A stretch of DNA of 64,000 nt, taken from contig JADJTO010000006.1 in the NCBI GenBank assembly GCA_016711105.1, positions 1 to 64,000 of the forward strand, read 5' to 3'. The DNA comes from Micropruina sp. (GTDB lineage Bacteria; Actinomycetota; Actinomycetes; Propionibacteriales; Propionibacteriaceae). Below, piece by piece: positions 46,219 through 55,225 of this stretch. The stretch's first letter is position 1. Every line of letters begins with the position of its first letter. Below the pieces are notes generated by a model. The model did no database searches. It had not been told where the DNA came from and was given only the letters and a program-made list of their open reading frames with translations. Both the position numbers and the translations under genes were made by a program.

Positions 46219-47487
46219 TCACGCTGAGGGCACCACCTTGGTGATCCCAGTGATCACTCGGTCCATCCCATCACCATCTTTGGTGTCATACAGGACCGCG
46301 AGCAACTTCAGCGTGAACCGCATCAGCCTCTTTCCCTGCAACCCCTACTTGGTACACACGCTCATCACCTCAGGATGCGAGATCAAGGTGACAAAAATCT
46401 GGCCGAGACGGAAGTAGCCGCCCCACTCGTCCTTGAGTCGGGCCGGGTAGCCAGCCAGGGCCTTCTCGGCGCTGCGGGTGCCGGGGCCCTCGAAGAAGGC
46501 CCGCGAGACCGCGTCCGCAGCCATCTCCGCCGACTCCATCGCATACGGGATGCCTTCGCCGTTGAACGGGGACACCATGCCACCGGAGTCGCCGACCAGC
46601 AGCAGCCCGCGGGCGTAGGCAGGCTGACGGTTGAACGCCATCGGCAGCGCGGCCGATCCGAGCTTGCCGATCTGGTTCTCCGGCGAGAAGCCCCACTCGG
46701 GCGGCGTGTTCGCCAGCCAGCGGTAGAACATGTCGCGGTAGTTGATCTTCTGTGACTTTGCGCTGGGAGAGACCGTGCCCAGGCCGACGTTGCAGGTGCC
46801 GTCGCCCATCGCGAAGACCCAGCCGTAGCCCGGAAGCAGGTTCGACTTCCCCACCGGTCAGTCCCACAGCTCCAGCCACGACTCCATGTAGTCATCGCGG
46901 TCGCGCGGGGAGGTGAAGTAAGCGCGGACGGCCACGCCCATCGGACGATCGTCCCGCTTAAACAGGCCCATCGACTTGGCCAACGGGGAGGAGTTTCCGT
47001 CGGCGGCCAGCACGAAGGGTGCCCGGAAGGTGCGTCCGTCCTTGGTGGTGACGCCGACGATCCGATCGGTGCGCGAATCGAGGATCGGGCTGGTCACGTT
47101 GGCGTTCTCGTACAGGTCGGCGCCCTTGCCGACGGCGTGCGAAGCCAGCAGTTGGTCGAAGTCGGCGCGCGGACGGACCAACCCGTAGGAGGGGAACTCG
47201 CCCAGTTCGGGCCACGGCAACTCGAACGGCTCGGCCCGTCCGCCGTAAACCCGCAGGCCCTTGTTGTGCAGCCAGCCGGCCGACTCGGACGTGTCGATGC
47301 CGAGCCGGATCAGTTGCTTGGTGGCGCGGGGGGTCAGGCCGTCGCCGCACACCTTTTCCCGCGGGAAAGAGGCCTTCTCCAGCAGGGCGACGTTCAGGCC
47401 GCGATCGGCCAGGTGGCAGGCGGCCGTGGATCCCCCGGGACCGGCGCCGACCACGATCACGTCGGCTTCGACGGTGTCGGGACCCAT
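46219..47487 (-). pseudogene. menJ: Geranylgeranyl-reductase family menaquinone reductase (MenJ-like) with two in-frame stops
   Basis: The frame from ATG 47487 to TGA 46219-46221 is continuous in length (1269 bases, 422 codons). It is interrupted by TGA at 46858-46860 and TAG at 46345-46347. On both sides the protein matches FAD-dependent geranylgeranyl reductases: VIVVGAGPGGSTAACHLA at the N-terminus, LLPGYGWVFAMGDG after the first stop, and KRLMRFTLKLLAVLYDTKDGD after the second. Single substitutions (GGA to TGA, TAC to TAG) would explain both. MenJ-type enzymes saturate one isoprene unit of menaquinone. Loss should be tolerated. Unlike the other broken genes, this is not an indel. Confidence 0.82.
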
Positions 47488-47593
47488 CGTCGCTCCTCAC
47501 GCCCTCACCTGGAACGGAGTTGTCCGAGGCAGTGGTCAGTGTAGGCAATTTTCGGGGGACTATTCGCATCGGCGTGACCTTGGACCGATGCCG

Positions 47594-47599
47594 TAGTCT
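47594..47599 (+). promoter_or_regulatory. -10 box TAGTCT before menF
   Basis: TAGTCT ends 6 bases before GTG 47606 (and 9 before ATG 47609), consistent with a leaderless menF transcript from the divergent space shared with the menaquinone-reductase gene. Confidence 0.4.
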
Positions 47600-47608
47600 G
47601 CCACGGTG

Positions 47609-48856
47609 ATGCCAGTCGAGGGGGCGCGCAAGACGCGTGCGACAACGTTGGCAATCCCCGATCCCGGAGGGTTGGAGCGCTTTCTCACCGGCCCCGACGC
47701 TCTGGCCTGGATCCGCCGGGGGGAAGGGATGGTGGGCCTTGGCTGCCACGTCTGCCTCGAGTTCGATTCCCTGGACGCCGCGGACGCCTGGTGGTCGGCC
47801 TGGGTGGCCGATCTGGATCACGACACCGAACTGCCGGGAATCTGCGGGTCGGGCCCGCTGGCCTTCGGATCCTTCGCCTTCGATCCAGCCAACAGTCGGC
47901 ACCGCTCCAAGCTGGTGGTGCCGTCCTTGATCGTGGGACGGCGGCAGGGCCGCTCCTGGGTGACCCGGGTCGGCGACGGCCTCCCTGCGTTGCCCCAGGT
48001 GAGCGACCCGCCGAGCCAGCCGGTTGGGGTGTCGGTACGCGCCGACCCGATCGCGGAGGCTCGTTGGATGGGTACAGTCGCCGAAGTGGTCGATCGGATC
48101 GAACGAAACGGCCTGTCCAAGGTGGTGTTGGCCCGGGCTGTACGCGCCGTGGCCGCGGGCCCGATCGATGGCCGGTCGCTGGTCGGGTGCCTGATCGAGC
48201 ACTACCCCAGCTGCTGGACGTACCTGTTCGGAGGCCTGGTCGGTGCTTCCCCGGAGATGTTGGTCCGCCGCGAACGGGGGCTGGCCACGTCACGGATTCT
48301 TGCTGGGACGATCCAACGCAGCGGGTCGGAGGAGACCGACCTCAAGCTGGCCGCTTCTCTGGCCCGGTCGTCGAAGAACCTGATCGAACACGAACTCGCG
48401 GTGACCTCGGTGGCCGAGGCGCTGGCGCCGTTCTGTTCGGGGATGAACGTGCCGGACGCGCCCTACGTGCTCGAACTGCCGAACGTGCTGCATTTGGCCA
48501 CCGACGTCACCGGGGTGGCCCACTCGGAGGCCAGCGCCCTCCAACTGGCCGCTCGCTTGCACCCCTCCGCCGCTGTGTGCGGAACGCCGACCAGCTTGGC
48601 CCGCACAACGATTTCTGAGTTGGAGGGGCTGGACCGTGGCCGGTATTCAGGCCCGGTCGGCTGGATCGACACCGCGGGCGACGGCGAGTGGGCGATCGCG
48701 CTGCGCTGCGGGGTGATCGACCAGGACGATCCGTCGGCGATCGATCTGTTTGCCGGTTGCGGGATCGTGGCCGGCTCTGATCCGACCGAGGAACTGGCCG
48801 AAACCAAGGCCAAGCTCTCCCCCATGCTGGACGCTTTGGGCGCGACCGTCAGCTGA
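47609..48856 (+). CDS. menF: Isochorismate synthase (menaquinone type)
   Basis: About 415 residues, a chorismate-utilising enzyme committing chorismate to menaquinone. The catalytic domain shows LSKVVLARAV, the GASPEMLVRR substrate loop, ILAGTIQRSG, KNLIEHELAV and the Mg-binding end FAGCGIVAGSDPTEELAETKAKL. GTG 47606 directly precedes ATG 47609 and either may be used. The other men genes lie 6-13 kb downstream. Confidence 0.92.
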   Translation: MPVEGARKTRATTLAIPDPGGLERFLTGPDALAWIRRGEGMVGLGCHVCLEFDSLDAADAWWSAWVADLDHDTELPGICGSGPLAFGSFAFDPANSRHRSKLVVPSLIVGRRQGRSWVTRVGDGLPALPQVSDPPSQPVGVSVRADPIAEARWMGTVAEVVDRIERNGLSKVVLARAVRAVAAGPIDGRSLVGCLIEHYPSCWTYLFGGLVGASPEMLVRRERGLATSRILAGTIQRSGSEETDLKLAASLARSSKNLIEHELAVTSVAEALAPFCSGMNVPDAPYVLELPNVLHLATDVTGVAHSEASALQLAARLHPSAAVCGTPTSLARTTISELEGLDRGRYSGPVGWIDTAGDGEWAIALRCGVIDQDDPSAIDLFAGCGIVAGSDPTEELAETKAKLSPMLDALGATVS

Positions 48857-48916
48857 GGCGTTCGGCGATGTGATACTTCGCGGCGGTGTTCCTTGGGCGC
48901 TGTGCGCGCAATGGCC

Positions 48917-49275
48917 TTACGCCTTCGCCGCACCCTCCCACACGGAGCCCGCGGCCTGAATGACCAATCTCGTCCGACCAAACCATTTTTGTCCTAGGAG
49001 GTAGTTGCCGGCGAGATACTCCTGGATCACCTCCACCAACTCCTGCACTATCTCGAAGCTGCCATCGTATTCGAAGGCGTAGAACGTGTAGCGCCCGGCG
49101 AGCTCCAAGGTAAACACGTCCCCGCTGGCGCTGAGGATGCCTCCACGCTTGTCGCCGTCCAGAACTTCCCATCGCCACTCGTCATCCAGCTCGGGCAGGC
49201 TGACAACAGTCAGCCCGACCGGGAACTGCTCACGACCAACGCTCGCTGCAACGCCTCGCGGACGGTGTCACTCAA
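48917..49275 (-). pseudogene. Small hypothetical protein, one-base frameshift near the N-terminus
   Basis: The C-terminal part (VGLTVVSLPELDDEWRW on to SVWEGAAKA) is open but has no usable start until GTG 49117. A frame beginning at TTG 49275, with AGGAG 5 bases upstream, reads Leu-Ser-Asp-Thr-Val-Arg-Glu-Ala-Leu-Gln-Arg-Ala-Leu-Val. It joins the rest if one base is added near 49233-49238. The corrected protein is about 119 residues and has no recognised family. It looks like a small soluble alpha/beta protein. The TTG overlaps the stop of the previous gene, making a three-gene unit with an unknown protein and a lipoprotein. Confidence 0.55.
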
Positions 49276-49820
49276 CGTGCTCCTGCTTTCCCCCGCCCAC
49301 CCTGCGGGTGCTGCGCGAGCGCTTCCCCCCCCTGCAGAACCAATGCCACTTCGTCGGCCTCCAGGTGGATCGCCAGGTCTGCCAGCTGTAGTGCGAATCC
49401 GCGTCCGCCATACCGCCCGAGCGATCTGACCTGCCCCGAGTGCTGCCCGCTGTTCTCTTTATCCGCCTCCCAGTGTTGCACGAAGGCACCGCTGAACTTC
49501 AAGGTGAACCGCTCCAACTCGCTGGCCGGCGGCTGGATTGGGCTGGTCGCATCCCAAGCCATTTCCAGTGTCAACAAAGCACGTGCGGGCTGGAAGGAAA
49601 TCGCAACGCAATCGACCTCATGAAGCGAGACCCTCAGGCCGTCGGCAGTTTCAAATTCGAAGAGGTCTGAAGGCGTAGAACTTGTGCCAATTGGCACGAT
49701 GCCCACCAGGCGGGTTCGTGGAAGCGGGTCGGCGGGCTGACCCACCCGATTCGGCGCTCTGCATCCATCGTCATTCACTGCAAATAGCTTGCTCCAGAGC
49801 GATTTCTGGGAATTACGCAT
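49272..49820 (-). CDS. Hypothetical protein (182 residues)
   Basis: No family recognised. The start ATG 49820 (MRNSQKSLW) overlaps the lipoprotein stop; the open frame reaches 49955, but that part lies within the lipoprotein gene. There is no signal peptide. The middle (GLRVSLHEVDCVAISF, then FTLKFSGAFVQHW and YGGRGFALQLADLAIHLEAD) suggests a beta-rich soluble domain. Codon use is less GC-biased than in neighbours. It ends by overlapping the TTG start of the next small gene. Confidence 0.6.
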   Translation of the reverse strand: MRNSQKSLWSKLFAVNDDGCRAPNRVGQPADPLPRTRLVGIVPIGTSSTPSDLFEFETADGLRVSLHEVDCVAISFQPARALLTLEMAWDATSPIQPPASELERFTLKFSGAFVQHWEADKENSGQHSGQVRSLGRYGGRGFALQLADLAIHLEADEVALVLQGGEALAQHPQGGRGKAGAR

Positions 49821-50244
49821 TCGGAATGTTCTCAGCATCCTGAGCGGGCAAGGCCCCAACAGCAACGGCGCGGAGGTTCGCAAACCCGCGGTTGCACAGC
49901 GGGATTGGCGTTGCCGTTTCGGGCCCGCCTCCTCCGGTCCAAGCGCCCCGCGCATCGACGTACAGGGGCTCGGGGAGGAGTCCTTTCACGTGGAAGAAGC
50001 GGAATCCGAGACCGCTTCGGACCCTGCCGACGGCCACCTGCCCCGCGGGGTCACCCAGGCAAGACCGGAGGTCAGCCGCCGCCGCCTCCGAGAGCACGAA
50101 CCGTGGGTCCTCGCGTCCCGAGTACATCGAGGCAGTCACCATGAGGCCAACGCCAAGGGGCGCCTGCGGACTGGAAGTGGGTGCACCGCAAGCGGCCAGA
50201 GTCATCGCCAGCGCCACGGCCACGCCGGGGAACCTTGGCTGCAC
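49813..50244 (-). CDS. Hypothetical secreted lipoprotein
   Basis: A 143-residue protein with a short lipoprotein signal peptide, VAVALAMTLAACGAP: the lipobox is LAAC with lipidated Cys19. The mature part has two Cys (RSCLGD and PLCNRG) and no recognised domain. GTG 50244 has AAGGAAGAG about 8 bases upstream. First gene of an unknown three-gene unit on the minus strand. Confidence 0.65.
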   Translation of the reverse strand: MQPRFPGVAVALAMTLAACGAPTSSPQAPLGVGLMVTASMYSGREDPRFVLSEAAAADLRSCLGDPAGQVAVGRVRSGLGFRFFHVKGLLPEPLYVDARGAWTGGGGPETATPIPLCNRGFANLRAVAVGALPAQDAENIPNA

Positions 50245-50377
50245 GTGACGACTCTTCCTTCCTAGTGCCTTGTTGGACTCGAAAGTAGCACCTGGTCAAC
50301 GTGTGGTGGGACAGAGGTGGGACACCGGTTGTCGCGACGGCACATCGGGCACCGATCAGAGTGGAGCGCGAAGCGCC

Positions 50378-50405
50378 TTGCCAGCCTGACTTCACTGCCC
50401 ATAAT
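50378..50405 (+). promoter_or_regulatory. Promoter of the DUF222/HNH gene
   Basis: TTGCCA (50378-50383) and CATAAT (50400-50405) are spaced by 16 bases, close to the sigma-70 consensus and the best promoter in the window. The ATG at 50413 is 7 bases past the -10, so the mRNA is probably leaderless. Confidence 0.6.
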
Positions 50406-50420
50406 AGAACACATGATCGA
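50405..50420. promoter_or_regulatory. Candidate LexA/SOS box overlapping the DUF222 start codon
   Basis: TAGAACACATGATCGA matches the actinobacterial SOS box TCGAACN4GTTCGA with one mismatch in each half-site. It overlaps the end of the -10 box and the ATG, an ideal place for LexA to block initiation. 13E12/DUF222 genes of Mycobacterium tuberculosis are known LexA targets. Confidence 0.6.
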
Positions 50421-51948
50421 ATCATATCTGGGCCGCGGAAGGCGCCTCGCCGAGGGCCTTCGGGCTGCTCAGGGCGCGCTGATCGCGGCCGAGATCGCCA
50501 AGGTGAGCATCGTCGCCCAACTCGCGGACTGGCACCGCGTCGACGAGGCTGCCGCCGAGCGAGGGGTTGAACGAGTGATCGCGGGTGGCGCCGATGGCAC
50601 GACCGGAGTGGGAGAGTTCCTGGCTCTGGAACTTGGTCCCCTGTTGGGTATCAGCCCGACCTCGGCAGCGCTGCTGATTGCGGACACGCTCAACCTGCGT
50701 GATCGTCATCCTGAACTGTGGCAGGCCGTCCTCGATGGCACGGTACGCACGTGGCAGGCGCAGGCGATCACCCGACGCGCCGCGGCCGCCGGCATCAGCG
50801 GGCTGGCCGCCCAGTGGCTGGACGCCCAAGTGACCCCGTTCGTTGACCGGCTGCCCTGGGGGCGCCTGCTTCGCTTCCTCGACGGAATGATCGCCGAGGC
50901 AGACCCGGAGCGGGCCGCGGAACGAACCGCCAAGCAGCGCAGTGACCGAGAGGTCCGGTTGATTCACCACCAGGAGGCGACCACCACCGTGTTGGCCAGG
51001 GTTGACCTCGCGGACGGGGTGAGCCTGGATGGCACGCTGGCCCGGATCGCGAGCATCCTGGCCGAGCATGGCGACGCGGAGTCCCTCGACGTGCGCCGGG
51101 CGAAGGCACTGGGCATTGTGGCCGACCCGGCCAGAGCGCTCGCCCTCCTGGATCCCGACGGCGACCACTCCGCCAGACGTGGGGGGTCCCTTCTGCCCAC
51201 CAGCCAGCTGATCGTGCATATCGCCGCCGAGTCGTTGGCGAGCGAGTACGGGGTGGCGCGAGTCATCGCCGGGCAAGACCAGTGCGCGATCAACGTGACC
51301 CAACTTGCCGCCATCCTGCGCGACACGCGAGTCGTCGTGAGACCCGTGATCGACCTGAATGACGCCCCCGCAGTCGATTCCTACGAGATCCCCCGCCTGC
51401 TGCGTCAGGCGGTGATCGCGCGTAACCCGTACGACGTGTTCCCGTTCAGCACCCGGCTTTCAACGGGTTGCGATCTGGACCACACGGTGCCCTTCCGTGA
51501 CGACCGGTCCCACGTGCCTCGGACCCGATTGGGCAACTTGGCGCCCCTGTCGCGGCGACCCCACCGTGCCAAGACTCATGCGGGGTGGAGGGTCCGGCAA
51601 CCCCGGTCCGGGGTGTTCGAGTGGACCTCTCCCCTCGGCTACGCCTACGTCGTGGACGCCCTGGGCACACGCCGCGCGTTACCGCCGCCACAGCAGACGC
51701 CGAGCCCACCCCCACCCCCTCGACGGCGTGGATTCGGACACCGCCTGGCGCGCTCTCGTGCTCTCAGCGGTAGTGGGAGTTCACGCACGCGGTGGCCGAC
51801 ACCATCGACGCCCAGGCCGGGTCATCCTGATCTTCTCGGTGGGCCGCTCGATCTTGCCCGCGGCCGACTCGAGCGCCCACGTGGCCCAGGGGTGCTGGTT
51901 GGGGCTCACGACCGCTGCGGCCGCCCGCCCTCAAGTACGGGATCGTGA
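50413..51948 (+). CDS. DUF222 / 13E12-repeat family HNH endonuclease-like protein
   Basis: Residues about 1-250 form the DUF222 domain (LADWHRVDEAAAER onward). An HNH nuclease domain follows near residues 350-400: CDLDHTVPF (His), NLAPLSRRPHRAKTH (Asn/His). This family is abundant and repeated in Actinobacteria and may carry self-splicing or mobile functions; its role is unproven. After YVVDALGTRRALPPP (about residue 425) the frame becomes Pro/Arg/Gly-rich to 51948, unlike the usual short tail. A frameshift in the C-rich tract near 51700-51720 is possible and the true C-terminus is uncertain. Confidence 0.85.
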   Translation: MIESYLGRGRRLAEGLRAAQGALIAAEIAKVSIVAQLADWHRVDEAAAERGVERVIAGGADGTTGVGEFLALELGPLLGISPTSAALLIADTLNLRDRHPELWQAVLDGTVRTWQAQAITRRAAAAGISGLAAQWLDAQVTPFVDRLPWGRLLRFLDGMIAEADPERAAERTAKQRSDREVRLIHHQEATTTVLARVDLADGVSLDGTLARIASILAEHGDAESLDVRRAKALGIVADPARALALLDPDGDHSARRGGSLLPTSQLIVHIAAESLASEYGVARVIAGQDQCAINVTQLAAILRDTRVVVRPVIDLNDAPAVDSYEIPRLLRQAVIARNPYDVFPFSTRLSTGCDLDHTVPFRDDRSHVPRTRLGNLAPLSRRPHRAKTHAGWRVRQPRSGVFEWTSPLGYAYVVDALGTRRALPPPQQTPSPPPPPRRRGFGHRLARSRALSGSGSSRTRWPTPSTPRPGHPDLLGGPLDLARGRLERPRGPGVLVGAHDRCGRPPSSTGS

Positions 51949-52039
51949 GCGGCTCATGAACGAGCTACATCGGGCCGCTGACGCCTCCCGACGAACGTCC
52001 GCAACGGGCTCCGTTGAGAGCTCAGATGACCGCTGAATC

Positions 52040-53761
52040 TCAACGTCCGGGCTTGGGAATCTTGATCTTCTCGGTCGTTCGCTGCGCTTTGGCTGCGGCG
52101 GTCTCGCGTTGCAAGGCTTCCTGTTCGACCCGTAGCTCGTCCATGTTGAACGTGCCGCGGAGCCCTACGAAAGCTACGCCGGCCAGGAGCAGGGACCAGA
52201 CCGGGCTGGCCCCGAACATCACCGGTGCGGTGATCAGCGCCACCATGTCGAAGCCGCGGAACAGGTTGAAGATCAGGGTGGGCGGCATGGCGCCGGATTC
52301 GGTGGCCACCATCGGGGTCTTGAAGTCGACTGGTTTTGCGGTCACCCAACGGACGGCGCCGAGCAGGCCGGCCGCGCCAATGATCAGCGAGACCAGCATG
52401 CCGTCGATCACCGTCCGTTCGGCACCTGCCGCGGTGATGCCGACGAACGCCGGGATCGCCGCCAACTGCCAGACAGCGGCCAGGACGAAGGGAACCACCA
52501 TGGAGGCCGTCCGAAGCTGGCTGGTCTTGAAGGGGAACATCCGAGCGAGCCCGCCGGTGCGCGACAACACGCGCAAGGTGCTCAGGAAGGGCACCAGCAC
52601 GGCCACCAACACCAGACCGGAGATGAACGGATTCAGGGAGGCCAACCCGAGGGCGTCCACGGCGTAGGGCACCACCAGCGAGAGCACCAGGCCGATCAAG
52701 GAAGCGGGGTAGCGCCACAGCCGCTGCAGATCGCGCCAAACCAGGGCACTCAGGCCCACCCCCTGGCCCTTGGTCGGCTTGACGTGACCCCGCGCGGCGG
52801 CGTCGCGCTCGACCAGAATGTCGCGCACCAACCCGAAGTCGAGCGCGAACATCGCCCCCTGCATGCCGCTGACCAGCGAGCCTCCGCTGATCAACCGGGC
52901 CCGCCGGATCTCGTCCAAGCGTCGGAACGCCAGCCCCAGGGCGGCGATCAACAGCACCAGACCAAGGCCCGCCACCACCGCGGCGATCGGCACACCGACG
53001 TCTGAACTCAGCGAGAAGTCCACCCAGCCGGCGGCAATCGAGACCACCAACAGCATGGTGCCCAGCCCCAGCGCGGCGAAGATGCCCTGGACGGCCCGGA
53101 CCAGTTTGTGCCGTTCGATCCCCTGCTCCGCGGCGGCGAAGGCGATCAGGCCCGCCCCGCCCAAACCGTTGGCCAAGGCCCAGAGTCCTATGGACAGCGG
53201 GGACGACCCGGTGAGAGCCGCGATCAGCCCTCCCAGCAGGGCGCCGATCAAACCGGCCGCGGTGACGGCCAGCACCAGGCGTCCGCCCAGGAGTCGCCGG
53301 CGGTGGATCGGGGCATCCATCAGCCAGAAGCCCTCGGCGGCCGAGGCCAGCACCGGCCCGAACAGCCGGGACAAGCCGAGCGTCAGGGCGAAGCCGCCGG
53401 CGAGCGCTGCCCACGGCACCAGCGTGCGGGCCGAGAGGCAGGAGTCGGTACCGCAGTTGGCCACCGTGGCCTGGGCCTTCAGCACCAGGTTGGTCACCAT
53501 CGCGCCGATCATGGCAACACTGAAGATGGTCACGTAGGCGTCCTGGATCGCGTCCACCAGGCGTCGCGTCGCCCGGCCGTGTCGCCACTCCTTGATCAGG
53601 TCGTGCAGGTGCTTCTCATCCACCGCTTCGGGGGCAGCGCTGGGCAGGAAGTAGTACTCGCGTTCGGGAATCGCCGCAGTCACGTCCGGCGGGGATTGCT
53701 CGACCACCACCGGCGGGACGATCGGCGTGGAGCGGATCAGCTTGCGGGACTTCTTGCTCAT
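52040..53761 (-). CDS. Large polytopic membrane protein, putative ABC permease (DUF6297-like)
   Basis: A 573-residue protein with about 12 hydrophobic segments and a hydrophilic N-terminus of about 80 residues (MSKKSRKLIRSTPIVPP). It resembles actinobacterial DUF6297 membrane proteins that pair with an ABC ATPase. The ATPase gene lies directly upstream with a 4-base overlap. A basic cytoplasmic loop (AARGHVKPTKGQGVG) splits two halves. Substrate unknown. The charged end TTEKIKIPKPGR is cytoplasmic or extracellular depending on topology, which cannot be fixed. Confidence 0.75.
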   Translation of the reverse strand: MSKKSRKLIRSTPIVPPVVVEQSPPDVTAAIPEREYYFLPSAAPEAVDEKHLHDLIKEWRHGRATRRLVDAIQDAYVTIFSVAMIGAMVTNLVLKAQATVANCGTDSCLSARTLVPWAALAGGFALTLGLSRLFGPVLASAAEGFWLMDAPIHRRRLLGGRLVLAVTAAGLIGALLGGLIAALTGSSPLSIGLWALANGLGGAGLIAFAAAEQGIERHKLVRAVQGIFAALGLGTMLLVVSIAAGWVDFSLSSDVGVPIAAVVAGLGLVLLIAALGLAFRRLDEIRRARLISGGSLVSGMQGAMFALDFGLVRDILVERDAAARGHVKPTKGQGVGLSALVWRDLQRLWRYPASLIGLVLSLVVPYAVDALGLASLNPFISGLVLVAVLVPFLSTLRVLSRTGGLARMFPFKTSQLRTASMVVPFVLAAVWQLAAIPAFVGITAAGAERTVIDGMLVSLIIGAAGLLGAVRWVTAKPVDFKTPMVATESGAMPPTLIFNLFRGFDMVALITAPVMFGASPVWSLLLAGVAFVGLRGTFNMDELRVEQEALQRETAAAKAQRTTEKIKIPKPGR

Positions 53762-54434
53762 TCGCCACCCTCGGCAGCCTCGGTCGCATCGGACCCTCCG
53801 ACCCCGGTCAACCGCACCACCCGGGTCGCCACCGCCTCCACCAGCATCGGCTCATGGCTGGCCATCACGATCGCCAGCCCACGTTCCCGTTCGGCGCGCA
53901 GGCGGCCGGCCAGCCACTGCACCCCCTCGGTGTCGAGACGCTGCTCGGGCTCGTCCAAGATCAGCAACTTGCGCGGACGGACGAACGCGGTGGCCAGGGC
54001 GAGCCGCCGCCGCTGACCCGAGGAGAGCGTGCCGGGCAGCTGACCCGACTGGGGCACCAACTGCACTTCGTGCAGAATCTCGTCCACGGCATCATCAGCA
54101 TCCGGGACCCATGAGCCCCGGGCGAGCAGATCCAGGTGCTCGACCACGCTCAGGTCAGGAAAGAAGTCGAGGTCATCGATGACGGTCGCCACCGCACGCC
54201 GAACCAGAGGATTGGTTTCACGCAGCAGTATCCCGTCGATCTCCACGAGCCTCGGTCGGGCTGATCGGCGCCGACCAGGCGCGCAACACGGTGGACTTGC
54301 CGGCACCGTTGCGTCCCGTGAGGGCGATCGCCTCGCCCTCGTGGACCTCGGAGGTTGAAGTTATCAACGATCACGACCGGACCGAAGGACTTGGTCAGGT
54401 TGGTCACCTTGAGCACCACGTTGCGTTTCGCCAT
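53758..54434 (-). pseudogene. ABC transporter ATP-binding protein, two frameshifts
   Basis: Three frames join into one ATPase of about 225 residues. MAKRNVVLKVTNLTKSFGP (from ATG 54434) breaks near 54350. The middle frame reads Glu-Val-His-Glu-Gly-Glu then TGRNGAGKSTVLRAW (Walker A) and breaks near 54248-54254. The last frame reads VEIDGILLRETNPLVRR, GTLSSGQRRRLALATAF (signature) and LLILDEPEQRLD (Walker B). Partner of the membrane protein at 52040-53761. Each break is a small indel in a C/G-rich tract, so sequence error is plausible. Confidence 0.78.
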
Positions 54435-54520
54435 GCCTGCGATTGTCGCGCAGAACCGCCGTCTACCACGAACCGCCTCCGCGGCGCGGACTGTCACCGC
54501 GGCATGGCAGGCTAGGCGCC

Positions 54521-55225
54521 GTGGTGGTGAAGCACGAAGCACGAGCAACCCTGGCCAAGCGTCGGGCCGATGTCGCGGCGATGTTCGACGGCGTCGCAGC
54601 CCGATACGACCTGGTCAACGACCTGCTGACCGGCGGTCAGGATCGGCGCTGGCGCCGGGCCGTGCTGCGCGCGGTTGATCCCCGTCCGGGGCAACGAGTG
54701 CTCGATCTGGCCGCCGGGACGGGCACCTCCTCGCGACCCTTCGCCGACGCCGGCGCCCTCGTCGTGGCCACCGATCTGAGTTACGGCATGGTCGAGGTGG
54801 GCAAGCAACGGCAGCCCGACCTCACCTTCGTCAACGCCGACGCCCTGGCCTTACCTTTCGCCGACGGCACCTTTGACGCGGTCACCATCTCCTTCGGGCT
54901 GCGCAACGTGGAAGACACCGCGGCCGCCCTGGCCGAGCTACGCCGGGTGAGCGCCCCGGGGGGCCGCATCGTGATCTGCGAGTTCTCCACCCCCACCTGG
55001 GCTCCGTTGCGGGCGGCCTACCACGGCATCGTGCTCAAGGCCCTGCCGACCGTGGCCGGGCTGGCGGCCTCGAACGCGTCCGCCTACGAGTACCTGTCGG
55101 AGTCGATCCGGGCCTGGCCGGACCAGCGCACGCTGGCCCACCTGCTGACGGCGGCCGGTTGGAAGTCCGTGGAGTGGAAGAACCTCTCCGGTGGGATCGT
55201 GGCGCTGCATCGTGGAACCGCCTGA
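54521..55225 (+). CDS. menG: Demethylmenaquinone methyltransferase
   Basis: About 234 residues, UbiE/MenG family, methylating demethylmenaquinone with S-adenosylmethionine. FDGVAARYDLVNDLLTGG opens the family domain, VLDLAAGTGTSS is SAM motif I, and ISFGLRNVEDTAAAL and FSTPTW follow. Three successive GTG codons (54521, 54524, 54527) could start it; no ribosome-binding site is seen. The stop overlaps the next gene (TGATG). Confidence 0.94.
   Translation: MVVKHEARATLAKRRADVAAMFDGVAARYDLVNDLLTGGQDRRWRRAVLRAVDPRPGQRVLDLAAGTGTSSRPFADAGALVVATDLSYGMVEVGKQRQPDLTFVNADALALPFADGTFDAVTISFGLRNVEDTAAALAELRRVSAPGGRIVICEFSTPTWAPLRAAYHGIVLKALPTVAGLAASNASAYEYLSESIRAWPDQRTLAHLLTAAGWKSVEWKNLSGGIVALHRGTA

Noticed and set aside
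51954..53588. Long minus-strand open frame across the ABC permease gene
   Set aside because: Arg/Gly/Pro-rich translation in a different frame of the same strand as the permease; a high-GC shadow.
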